A stretch of 64,000 nucleotides of DNA, from contig CANTUV010000003.1 of NCBI GenBank assembly GCA_947685225.1, positions 8,316,001-8,380,000 of the forward strand. The letters are read 5' to 3'. The stretch is from Garcia nutans. Its lineage: Eukaryota; Streptophyta; Magnoliopsida; Malpighiales; Euphorbiaceae. Of the stretch, positions 32,430 to 43,964 are shown piece by piece; position 1 is the first letter of the stretch, and every line of letters starts with the position of its first letter. The translations under genes were made by a program, and so were the position numbers. The notes under the pieces were generated by a model. It made no database searches, was not told the origin of the DNA, and was given only the letters and a program-made list of their open reading frames with translations.

Positions 32430-33734
32430 CTTTTCAGATAAGGATCCATCAGGTGAAAATGGTTATCACCATGCTCTATACATCACAATCCTAGCTCGAG
32501 GAAAGACAGTGCCAATGGTAATGTCTGTCTATTTAAAGTTGCAAGTTGTCTAGAGATTGGAATGTCTAAGTTAATACCCTTTGATCAAATTGTGAGAGCT
32601 TATGATAATATAAGAAGAGAAGTTTTAAGGGTAGCCAATATCACAGTGACAATCGGCACCATAGAGCATGAAATCCTTTTTCACACTATAGATGTCTCAA
32701 CATGCTTTAATTTTTTACTTAGAAGTCCTTGGATTCATGTAGTCCCATCCTCCCTTCACCAAAAGCTTAAGTTTCAATATAAAGATGGGATGGTTACTAT
32801 AAAAGGGGACTCGAGTGAAAAATCAGATCTTTTAGCTCAAGTGCCAATTTTGAAGATTAAGTTAGAACCTTCAGCCATAGCTCCATCTAGATTCACCTTT
32901 GACTCTGTTCATTTCATAGAAGAAGAGGCAACTAAAGAACTTGTTCCTTTTGACTTTGACCTGTATGGCAACCTAGTTGTTGCTAACATTCTCAAGCACA
33001 CGAATTATTTTCCTATAATAGGACTAGGTAAGAACCAATAAGGAATACAACAATTTTTAGATTATGCTTCAGTCTAACCATTATTTGGTCTAGGTTACCA
33101 GATAACTCAAGAGGTTATGGAAGAAATGGAGGAAAGGGCTAAACAAAGAATCTAGTGTAAAAAGACAGTAGAAATATTTGATTAGACCTTGAAACCTTAT
33201 TTTAAAACCCTGAATGGATGCTTTATTAAAGAAGGAACAAATTCCCTTTATTATGGATTTCTCAAACAATGGTTGAATCTCATCACTAATGAACTAACAC
33301 CTAGTTTTGAAATTTTCTTTGATGTAAGGCTTATCTTAGAGGATAGCAAGCCTACCATGGAGATGTGAGAGAATTTTAAGGATAACATGAGCCTAGTTTG
33401 TTTCAAGTAGCTATGTTAAGAGGAGCATAATAAGATTTCAGCCACCTGATCCAATTAGCTATAGGAATACCCAACAATTGGTATTTTTAAAAGAATGGCG
33501 GTCCATCATTAGAGTCTATCCCATCCACAGTAGAGCTAGATTCTAGCCCAGTCAAAGGTCAACCCCCAGTCAAATTCTAAGCATGTGTCTAATATCAAGC
33601 CAAAAATCCAGTTCGTGTCCAAAATGAGGTCAAGCTCCGAGTCAGTTTCCATTACCGAGTTTGAGTCTTAATCTCAATCTTCAAATTTAGAGTCTAAGTC
33701 TGATTCTTCAGAATTGTCTGATTATGGGTCTATT
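32430..33734 (+). pseudogene. Ogre/Tat protease region remnant
   Basis: The open part 32562-33041 (MSKLIPFDQIVRAYDNIRRE, TVTIGTIEHEILFHTIDVS, LLRSPWIHVVPSSLHQKLKF) matches the part of Ogre pol that follows the aspartic protease active site. The family's LG(R)PWIH motif is present in altered form. The active site itself is not recognisable upstream. Weakly similar sequence with many stops continues to 33734, where a Tekay LTR begins. RT and integrase are not present on this side. Confidence 0.75.
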
Positions 33735-36633
33735 TGTAACATCCCTAATTTTTAACAATTAAATAAATTAAATTAAAATTAAATTAAATTAGATAAATTA
33801 AAAAATAATTTAAATAAAAAATTGAAGGATTTTAAGTAAAAAAAATGGAATGTATATGTGAAATATATATGAAATATACATAAAGTATATAAAAGTCAAC
33901 TCAAAGTCAACATTTTAAAAAAAGTCAAAGTCAACATTTTAAAAAATATCAAAGTCAAGTGGCAATTTTTTAAATATGCTTTGGAAATTAAAATTATTTA
34001 AATAATTCAAAAATAAATTATTTTTATGGAAGATGCAATTTAAGGTTTTTATTAAATAATTAATTAATTAATTAATTAAAAAATATAATAAAATAATATA
34101 TATATATATGGTTAAAATTAAAGTGGAAAGAAAGAGAAAACAAAAACAAATTTTCATCTTTTTCTTCTTCCTTGTAAGGCCAAACCTCCATAGCTTCAAG
34201 TGACAAGATTTTTCTTCTTCCAAGCTCCATTAATTGAAAAGAATTCAAGATTTCAACTGAAGTTTTAATGATTTCCTCTTGAATTAGTAAGTTTTCTAAC
34301 TTCTTTCTTTGGATTTTCATGAAATTGAGATTATGTGATTTTAGATTTTTGGAGTAGTATGATTTAATTGTTTAATTGGGTATGAATGAAGTTATTTTGA
34401 GTAGTTATTAATGATTTTAAGGTTGGATTGAAGAAATGGTTAAGTTTGAGTTGAGTTGGGTGAAGAGAGAGAATTTAGGGTTATGGAACATATGGATTTT
34501 TGAAATTATAAGTTTTAATTGTGCAATTTGTTTCCAAATGTGTTGTTTTGATGCATAAACAAGGATTTTAAAGTCAAATGATGGATTTGGTTAAGTTGGA
34601 AATAGATTGGATGAGGTAGTGTTGATTTAAGGTTTTGAAAAGTGAATTTTCAAAGAATGGTTAATTGTTTGATTTTAATGTTTAAATCATGATATTTAAT
34701 GATATAAGTGATGACTATAAGCTTGGATTAATAATTGGGATGAGTTAGAATAAAGAACCTTAATTGGTAAAGGTTATGGCATTTTAGGGTTTTGTTTAAA
34801 GTGTATTTGTTTATTGAATGTAATTAATTAAAATATGTTACTATATGTTTTTAATGACATAAATACACTCAAAACACAAATTTAAATGGATTAAAATGAA
34901 AGTTCAATGTTAAAGTAAGGTTAGGCTTCACTTTGGAGTTTTGATTAAAGTGAAGTTTAATTGAGTAAGGTTAGGCTTCACTTTGGAGTTTCAATGTTGA
35001 GTAAGGTTAGGCATTTTAGGCTGGAAATGCCTTAAAATGTGATATTAATGATTGTATCTGATCACATTTTGAATAGGCATTAAAGAGAGGTGAATTGCCC
35101 AACCTTAGTGTTGAAGGGCAACTTGGAAGTGAAGGTTTGTGGGAGATTTTGAGCTTGCTTTTGAGTGCTTATTGAGATATGTACAAGCTTTTGATAAATG
35201 GGATATGTTTGCCTTACATTTGGGCTTAACACATTTTGAATGGAAAATGTGTTAAGCTACTTGATACATTGAACATTTATGAACAATGTGTTATGACATG
35301 TGCATTATTATGTAAGCATTATATGCATTATGAAAAGCCGTTATTATTGGCTAAATTGAATAAAGTGTGGAATATATGAATTATGTGAAAATAATCCATA
35401 ATAGTTGGGTAATGTGATTTTGATGTGAAATGTCATACAATGTGATGAAATAAAGAAATATGATGAATTAAGGTGAATTGACTTTGATATGAATAATAAA
35501 AATGGGAAATTGAGTCAATGTGCCTAGTTGAATATGACAAAATGAGAAAATTTTGATTATGGAAAATATAAATTAATTGTGTGCCTAGTATGTTATTCAA
35601 TTTCATAGTTCTGTGTTTGACGGAATGCTTATAAGGTTATCCTCATTATTTGCCTTTGGGACTAGTCGTTATGTGTCATTGATTTATGATTTGCCTTTGG
35701 GGCTAGATATTGGGCATCACTGTGATATGATTTTACCCTTGGGGCTAGACACTTGGTGTCAATTTGGACCAAAATGGTAACTCTGGGATTTGAATAATGT
35801 ATTAGTTGTTTGGGCCCATGCTCGTGTATGTGTTTATGTGAATTATTAAATTATGAAAGTATATGTTTAAAAGTGAACTTAGATGCCAGATTGTGATATA
35901 ACATAAAAGCATTAAGCATTGACATTGTATTTAAGTTTATTGTTATCAAAGTTTGTACCGCTAGGCTTTTAGCTTAGCGTGATTGCAATTCATCGTGGAA
36001 GTGACAAGGGTGATCCGGTTGATCTGGAGAGTTCTTATAGACCGGGTCAGATTTATATTTGAAGTTGCTTATTGAGTCGATTTTGGGTACATCAAGATCA
36101 TAGACATTTGCCAGTATCTATATATTTTATATTTTAGGACATTTTGTTATTATGCATATTATGTTTATATTTTTGAGGTATTTATTGTAAATTATAAAGA
36201 ATGTTATTGATAAATAAGGTAATGTGAGGTTTATATGTGTTTTTGATATATATATATATATATGTATATGTATAAATATTTTGATAAACTTGGAGAAATT
36301 GTGAAGTTGAGGTAGAAATGTGTGATTTGTTTTATTAGGAGTGTTTTTCTGCAGGTTGTATTTTGTGAAAATTTTGGGATGTCCAAATTACAGACAAAAC
36401 TCTGGTAAATTTTTTCCACAGATTTTTTGTATAAAATGCTTATTTTGGAACCTTTGATTTATAAAGAATATTTTATTTGTTATTTAAATATACATTTTAA
36501 AGTAATTGACATTTTAAATTGGAAATGTTAAAATTTTTATTAAACCAGGTTGTGGCATTTTTATGTCGTATATGCATATTTTACATATACTAGGTGTATG
36601 TATTATACGTATATAGGGTATAAGGGTGTTACA
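33735..36633 (+). repeat. 5' LTR of the old Tekay element
   Basis: TGTAACATCCCTAATTTTT at the start, GGGTATAAGGGTGTTACA at the end. It carries the LTR landmark TTTGGGCCCATGC and, between TTTCATAGTT (35601) and AACTCTGGGA (35788), units with TTTGCCTTTGGGGCTAG. The stretch 34905-35035 also repeats GTTAGGCTTCACTTTGGAGTT. Confidence 0.88.
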
Positions 36634-36640
36634 TTTATTT

Positions 36641-36657
36641 TGGCATTAGAGCCTAGG
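36641..36657 (+). promoter_or_regulatory. Degenerate primer binding site
   Basis: TGGCATTAGAGCCTAGG seven bases after the LTR resembles the initiator-tRNA-Met site TGGTATCAGAGCCTAGG, with two changes. Confidence 0.75.
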
Positions 36658-36779
36658 TTTGATGTTTTCAATTTAGGTAAGTTGTTAGAGAGAGAAATTG
36701 GATCTTTTAAATACGATTTTAAATTGTGATACATACATTGGCACTGGTAATTTATCTAATCTCTGATGTGGCAATTTCT

Positions 36780-37801
36780 GTTTTATTTGCAGATATTGGT
36801 AGTTATAGTGTCTAGGATGCACTAGTATATAGAGGGTAGTGCAGAGAGTGTAGATCTCGATGAGGGTAGAGTTAGAGATGATGTTGAGTCTGCTGGTGAG
36901 GCATTTGCTTATGTGCCTGTTAGAGGACAGTTAGAGATGATGTTGCTCCGCCTATTTATGTTACACTTTAAACATAATGTTAGTGCACCTGTCCTCTAGC
37001 AGACACCCCCTGTCCTCTATGTTACATTATGGTAGGGCACATGGGGGTGTCTGCTAGAGGACAGGTGCACTAACATTATGTTACAGATGTGGATCACCAG
37101 ACAATTTTCTCAGAGAGTATCCAGAGCGACCAAATGATAGACAGAAAGATACGCAGCTTCTAGACCCAGTATCAGAGGGGGTCATAGTGGTAGAGGTTTT
37201 GTTAAAGGTGGTAAATCTGGGACTGGTCAGAGAGGATGTTGTATATCTGGGAGTAGACCAAATGATGTGGGGCCATCATATTGGGTTTATGTGATGCAGA
37301 GGCAGCCAGATGCTTCAGCTGTTATAGCCAGTATTTTTACTTTATTTAGTACTTCTATTCATACTTTTATAGACCATGGGTCAATGCATTCATACATTAG
37401 TGCATCCATATTGCCTGTGAGTGATTTGCATTAGGAGTCCCTAGGATTTGATGTTTTTGTCACAAATCCTTTAGGGCATAGTGTTGCAGCTAGCAGGGTG
37501 CACTGAGATATTTCAGTTATGGTTTAGGATGAGGAGTTACTCGATGATTTGATTAAGAAGCCTTTCAGGTAGTATGATCTGATTATGGGCATGGATTGGT
37601 TATCCAAGCATGGGGTTGTGGTATATTGTCAGCAAAAATGTGCTACCCTGAGAACATATGATGGTAGGGATGTGGTGGTATCTAGTGAGTAGAGACATCT
37701 TTCATCCATGTTTATTTCAGTTGTATCAGCTAAGTGGATGATTTAGAAGGGATGTGAGGCATATCTTGCTCATGTTGTAGATACCAGTGTAGTGGGGTCC
37801 C
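36780..37801 (+). pseudogene. Tekay gag tail and protease remnant
   Basis: Almost all of the gag capsid domain is deleted. The zinc-knuckle region is recognisable at 37035-37130 (YGRAHGGVC, CGSPDNFLREYPERPND; the last Cys of the knuckle has become Tyr). The protease part has HGSMHSYISASILPVSDLH in place of the usual DPGST-like active site, then LGHSVAASRVH, YDLIMGMDWLSKHG and KGCEAYLAHVVDTSVVGS. Several stops are present. The frame is interrupted exactly after VVGS by the insertion at 37802 and continues at 50418. A 40-bp inverted repeat lies in the knuckle region. Confidence 0.82.
36971..37082. repeat. Perfect 40-bp inverted repeat (fold-back) in gag remnant
   Basis: 36971-37010 (AACATAATGTTAGTGCACCT to AGCAGACACCCCC) is the exact reverse complement of 37043-37082, with a 32-base loop. 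The right arm is the normal gag zinc-knuckle sequence; the left arm is an inverted extra copy. Confidence 0.95.
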
Positions 37802-38677
37802 TGTAACACCCCGATACCCCATATAAATACTATACATATACCCGGTATATATATAGTAAGTATATAAAGTATAAGGATGTCACTTTTTTGTTGCAATTTA
37901 AAAAAAAACCTTAACAGCATTCAAACCACAACACATTCATTTTCAAAGAACATTTACAAAATCATTATATTTTTACAAATCTTACATACATATAACAATC
38001 TTATCTTTATTAAATCCCCATTTATACATATGAATATATAAATCAGAAATACATCATAAATAAAAGTTATACATGTATGCATCACCCTCTAGTTGGTCTC
38101 GACAAACTCTTACTTTTCTCGTGTCATAACAAAAGACTTCATATCTTCCACCTAGTTACCTGCGCAAGTACACATCCGCGCTAAGCCCGAGAGCTTAGTA
38201 GTACAAATATAAAATATAAACTTATATTATAAACATTCTAACATATAATGATATATCAATTTCATGTACCATTAGTTTCTTATCACGTTTTCCCTTTTTG
38301 ATTACACCTTTTATATATCTTGACTAATTTCATATAATATATGCATATATACACATTTATCTCACTAACCATAATCCATTACTAATTCTTACAATCACTA
38401 TATCAATACACACATGATATATTATATCTCATGACATTATTTTATTCACAATTCACCAATCATGATTCATCATTTATACTAACAATCAATATTGCTATAC
38501 ACACAATACATATCATACTAATCATGAATCACATTCCAATGAAGATAATCATTATCATCAATCACAATTTATTTACATATTATACTTCATATCATTATTT
38601 CAATATTTATATCATCATCTATTATACACATTCAAAGTTTCTCAATATAGCCAACAACTATAACATCATATACGAAA

Positions 38678-39007
38678 TTTCCCCCAACCAGGTCGGTTGC
38701 CCACTGGGCTTCAGGCCACTGCCAATCCCAGGGGTCCGCAGGAGGCAGATAAGTACGTATAAAACTACCAAATACGATCCTTCCCCCAATCAGGTCAGTG
38801 GTCCAAGTTCGGTTGCCCACTCACAGGGTCCGCATGGTTCCGCAGGAGGCAGATGGGAACGTATAAGACTATCAGTAATGTACCTTTCCCCAACCAGGTC
38901 GGTAGTCCAAGTTCGGTTGCCCAACCACAGGGTCCGCATGGTTCCGCAGGAGGCAAAGAGGTACATATAATACTGACTGTACTGAACCTTCCCCCAACCA
39001 GGTCGGT
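38678..39007. repeat. About 103-bp tandem repeat in LTR, first copy
   Basis: Units starting TTCCCCCAACCAGGTCGGT and ending GGAGGCAGATAGGTACGTAT begin near 38678, 38780, 38885 and 38989. The fourth unit is split by the nested solo LTR and resumes at 42095-42165. Confidence 0.88.
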
Positions 39008-42000
39008 TGTAACACCCCGATACCCTATATAAGTACTATACATATACTTAGTATACATACAGTAAGTATATAAAGTATAAGGATGTCACTTTTCGTTATC
39101 TTTTTAAAAAAACCTATAACAGAGTTCAAACCATAATACGTTAATTTAAATAACATTCACAAAATCATTATCTTTATCAAAACTCCATTTATACATATAA
39201 ATACTCTCTCATCAGAAATACATCATAATTAAAAGTTATACATGTATGCATTACCCTCTAGTTGGTCTCGACAAATTCTTACTCTTCTCGTGGCATAACA
39301 GCTGGACTTCCAAATCAACCGCATATCCACCTGCGCGATTACACAACCGCACTAAGCCCGAGAGCTTAGTAGTACAATATAAAATATAAACATACCTTAT
39401 AGAAATTCTAACATATAATAATTCTATATTCATTCCATATACCATTAATTCTTATCATGTTTTTCTCTTTTTAAATTACACCTTTCATATATCTCGACTA
39501 ATTTCATAGATTATGTAAATATATATACATACCATTATTACCAATTCCAACCTGTCACTAATACTCACAATCAATTTATCAATACACACATTATACATCA
39601 TACCAATCATGAATCACCTTTCCAATGAAGACAATCATTATCACCATCCACCATTCATTAATAATATCCACAATCAATATATCAATATACATACATTATA
39701 TATCATACTAATCAAAAGTCACATTTTCCAAGGAAGACAATCCTTATCACCAAACACAATTCATCATTAATACCCATAATCAATACACACATCACATATC
39801 ATACTTCATAACATTAGTTTGTTCACAATTCATTAATCATACATCACATTTCTCACAAAGGCAATTATTATCACCAACCATCATCCTTCACTAATATCCA
39901 CAATTTATATATCTCATTACTCATGTATTCCAACATTTGTATATATATATCATATTTACAACAAATGACAGACTCGGGCGCAAAAGACACTAATATGCTA
40001 TTCGACTTTCAGAGTTAATGCTTTGGTTTAATTTTCACATTCATAAATATCCCAACTAGGCTTCAAGGATTAAGTTCAACCAAGCTTCAAGGGGAACAAA
40101 GCATGCTAAGTATCAACCCAACTTGGCTTCAAGAACTAATCCAACCTAGCTTCAAGGGTTGTAACATCTCAATTAGGCTTCAAGGACTAGACCCAACCAA
40201 GCTTCAAGGGGAGTAAAACATGTTAAACTTCAACCCAACTTGGCTTCAAGGAGCAAGCCCAACCTAACTTCAAGAGATTGTTACCATTAGGCATGCCACC
40301 AACAACAAAACTCTGAAAATGAATAACACATTAGATACACAATTCATTGTTTATTTCATCATCAATATCATTTTCAATTCTCATCATCATTTAGGCAAAC
40401 ATGCCTTACATATCTCAATTGAATTATCATAGCCAATCACAATGGCTTCATATCACATTTGAGTTATCATTGCCGAGAACAATGGCTTCATATCACATTA
40501 TATCTCAAATCACATTTCATATTTCATCATTGATATATGCAACATCAATTACATTACTAAACAAACATGTTATTAATCAATCATACCATATAGGCATGCT
40601 TTAATCATATCATTCAAGCATACATAATCCATTTCTTTGTACATGTATCTTAAATTCATTGTCATATAATCCATATGTTCATTTATTTCATTTTGATCAT
40701 CATTATCAATCATGATAACATCACATTTCATCATTTCTCAAGACACATTAACACCATTCATTATTAAAACATTTATCGTAACAAATTGCATTGCACATAC
40801 CTTTCTTTTGGATGATCATTATAGCTTTCACACTATACAAATGACAATATTAGTAACATTGAATTAACAATATAATAATCTACTTAACACATTTATACCA
40901 AGGGTGTTAAGTCTCAAAATCATATAAAAGATTACATCTATGTAAGTTTGTACTTACCTCAAAAGCAAATCACACCACTCTTAACACTTTCCTTTATCCA
41001 AGATCTTCACTTCCCAAACTTAGGGCAAATTACCTTCTTTCAAACCCTAATCCAAACATAACACAATCCATCAATTCCAATACCATTTAATCACTTAATA
41101 ACTTCATCTTAAACCTTAAATCACAAAATTACACTTCAACATCATTCATTATAGGCCACGGTCGTGGCCACCATAACCCCCACGGGCGTGGGGTACAAAA
41201 CAGTTCTGCCACCCAAGCTTCCATCCTCCACGACCATGGCACCAAAAGCCTACCAATGGCCACGGCCATGGCCAATCAAGGCCACGGGCGTGGCATCAAA
41301 AAGGCTACTGCCTTCGGCCAACTTCCCATTTCCAAGCCTAAAATTCCAACAAACACCAACAACAAGAAGATCTTTGAAAATAATGAAGCAAACACAAGGA
41401 AAACATCATGTAACACTTCAAAATCCTAAAACAATTTCAACTCCAACACTTCCAACAACAACACCTCTTAACCCTCTTCACTTAAAATCAAAAATAACAT
41501 TTGAAAACACATCACAAACACATTTAATCATTATCTCAACAAACCAAAATTTATTTCAAACTCCACTTCAAAAGAATAAAGGAAATCAAGAAAAAAGAGC
41601 TTACCAAAATTGTTGAATTTCACAAATCTTCCACTTAATTCCTTGAATCTCCTTTCAATTTGAGTTTAGAAATCAAAACAACACTTTGCTCTCTTCCTCC
41701 CTTTGGATAGCCGGCCACACACACATGAGAAAAGACAAGAAAATGAGCAAGTCAACCTTTCTTTCCTTCTTTTAATCTCCACCATGCAATCCTACAAGGA
41801 AAATTACTAAAACACCCTTAACCATTTAACTAGCCTCTTGTCTCTTATGTGCCCATTTATGTAATTTCACACTCAACAAAATAAATATCTCTTCCCCCTT
41901 GACTCTCCCTATGTTATATATATTACCATATAATCAACATATACATCTCTCTCTAAACCCTCTTTTCTTTCCCAAAACACATATACATAAACCTTCTCTT

Positions 42001-42094
42001 CCCATTTCTTTTCTCTTCACATAACATATACATTCAATTCAACTTACAACAACAACATAATCAAAACTTCTAAGGCATACATGAGGATATTACA
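39008..42094 (-). mobile_element. Nested solo LTR, Tekay-like subfamily
   Basis: 3087 bp, TGTAACACCCCGATACCC to GAGGATATTACA, clearly related to but diverged from the host LTR. Flanks TCGGT (39003-39007) and TCGAT (42095-42099) form a target duplication with one change; the undisturbed site is seen in the sister LTR (48569-48580). It carries a CAAGCTTCAAGG minisatellite (40040-40290) and a CCACGGGCGTGG-type palindrome block (41155-41300) in place of the host LTR's CACGGCC block. A 150-codon open frame at 41164-41616 is antisense to the LTR and has no recognisable features. Confidence 0.9.
40007..40318. repeat. LTR minisatellite slot, CAAGCTTCAAGG type
   Basis: TTTCAGAGTT (40007-40016) and AACTCTGAAA (40309-40318) are a perfect 10-bp inverted pair enclosing about eight degenerate units with (A/T)GGCTTCAAGGA or AAGCTTCAAGGG. 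Confidence 0.8.
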
Positions 42095-42924
42095 TCGATA
42101 GTCCAAGATCGGTTACCCAGCTCTCTGGGTCCGCATGGTTCCACAGGAGGCAGATAGGTTCGCTCATTTATATCTTTTAACATTACTTTCTCAATCCATT
42201 TCTATCATTATCAAATAGGCAAACATACCTCAACAATCTTATTTGTATAATCATAGCCATTCACAATAGCTTCTCATCACATTATATCTCAAATCACATT
42301 TTACACTTTATCATTCAAGCATACATAATCAATTTCATTACACATGTATTTTAAATTCATTATCATATAAACCATATGTCCATTTATTTCATTTCCATCA
42401 TTTCTCAAGACACATTAATACCATTCTGTATTAAAACATTTATCACAACCAATTGCATTGCATATACCTTAAGAATGATCATCATTTCTTTCTATCTTAT
42501 ATGATAGCAATTTACCTTACTCATTTACATCCATCATATAATAGATTATTTACACATTCATCCAAATGTGTTAAGGTTCAAAGACATATAGAGATATACA
42601 ATCAAATAAGGATTATGCGTACCTTTTTAATGATCTTCATATCCTTAACATCATTTAATCATCATCTTAATCAAATTATATTAACAATATAATAAACCAC
42701 TTAACACATTTGCAAACATATGTGTTAAGTCTCAAGTCATGTAAATAAATACAATCATATAAATTGGTACTTACCTCAAAAACTACTCCCATCAATCTCT
42801 ACATTTCCTTTTTCCAAGAATTCTCCACATTAGGTTAATGCAACACAATTTCTTCAAAACCTAATCCAAAGATAGTTATTCCCATAAGAACATAAGAATG
42901 ATAATTAATTAGAGCAACCTTAAC

Positions 42925-43275
42925 ACAAGACACGCCCACCAACACGTTCACCAACACGGGCGTGTTCATCAATCACTTTTCTCACAGTAGCTAACACACT
43001 CAAGGGACATGGCCAAGCTTGTGGCCGTGTCTCCCAACACATGCTCCAACACGGCCAAGACTCCCCTAGCTTGGCCGTGTCTCTCAACCAAAAGAGGCAG
43101 TGACAGACACGGCCAAGCCAGTGGCCGTGTCTCTCAACACCAAAAATCCAGTAGCAGACACGGGCAAGTGACACGGCCGAGACAGTGGCCGTGTCTCTCC
43201 AAAATGATCCAACACGGCCTTGTCTCCCATCATCCTGGCCGTGTCTCACAAAAGGTAAAGATTTCAAACACGGCA
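42925..43275. repeat. CACGGCCAAG hairpin cluster in the 3' LTR
   Basis: About six inverted units (CACGGGCGTG, then pairs such as GACACGGCCAAGCC..GTGGCCGTGTC) occur in the LTR of the non-autonomous element. The sister cluster is at 49412-49747. Both strands show open frames across it (118 and 113 codons), but they follow the repeats and have no domain. Confidence 0.85.
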
Positions 43276-43612
43276 CACATCATGTATTTTATGCATTTCA
43301 ACTTTAATAAACACAAACATACATCAATCAATCAATTCTCCATCTCATAGATATAAAATCTTTACTAACCAATTTCAATAATCCATCATCAACCTCACAA
43401 TTAACCTTATTAACATCATCTAACTATCAATTCAACATATCTATAATCTTAATCTTTCATTAACATCACCATCACACCAACCATATCAAATCCAACTCAA
43501 ATAATAGAAATCAAAACAAAGAATTGAATACTTACTTGAATATCTTGTCAAATCTTCAATCTCTACCTTCAATTCTCTTAAAACCCCACGATTTTGATGA
43601 AGATCATCACAT

Positions 43613-43613
43613 C

Positions 43614-43645
<32 letters not shown>

Positions 43646-43709
43646 GTGCAAAACCAAAAGAAGAAGAAGAAGAAAGAAAATATCTTTTTCCTCTTCTCAC
43701 GTTCACCAC

Positions 43710-43767
<58 letters not shown>
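43613..43767. repeat. Microsatellites (CT)n, (TA)n and (TAA)14
   Basis: A CT run at about 43617-43645, a TA run from about 43710, then 14 TAA units (43725-43766). The sister LTR has nine TAA units (50193-50219) and a shorter TA run. Confidence 0.92.
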
Positions 43768-43964
43768 TTCCAAAAATCCTCCACCACACCTCATTCTTCT
43801 CTTGACTTTCTTTTGACCAATTTATATGTTATATATATTAACATATATACAACATATACATTCCATTAACACAATCATTTCCTTTGCAACAACATATATG
43901 TATATTTAATTCAAATCAAACAACAATTGTATTAAACTTCTAGGGCATACATTGGGATATTACA

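Larger units (their letters stand above)
37802..43964 (-). repeat. 3' LTR of the non-autonomous element (with nested solo LTR)
   Basis: Plus-strand reading starts TGTAACACCCCGATACCCC and ends GGGATATTACA. Removing 39008-42094 and one 5-bp duplication leaves about 3.07 kb, against 3.05 kb for the other LTR. Visible differences are few apart from microsatellite lengths. Confidence 0.92.

Noticed and set aside
41164..41616. 150-codon open frame, plus strand
   Set aside because: Lies inside a solo LTR, antisense to the LTR's orientation, low complexity (Thr/Pro/Lys), no recognisable feature.
42920..43350. Open frames of 118 (minus) and 113 (plus) codons, repeated at 49396-49832
   Set aside because: They track the CACGGCC hairpin repeats inside LTRs on both strands, give Arg/His/Trp/Cys-rich repeats and have no domain; duplication simply reflects the LTR pair.
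43486..43869. Open frames with poly-Ile, poly-Asn and Ser-Leu runs
   Set aside because: They are translations of TAA, TA and CT microsatellites in an LTR.
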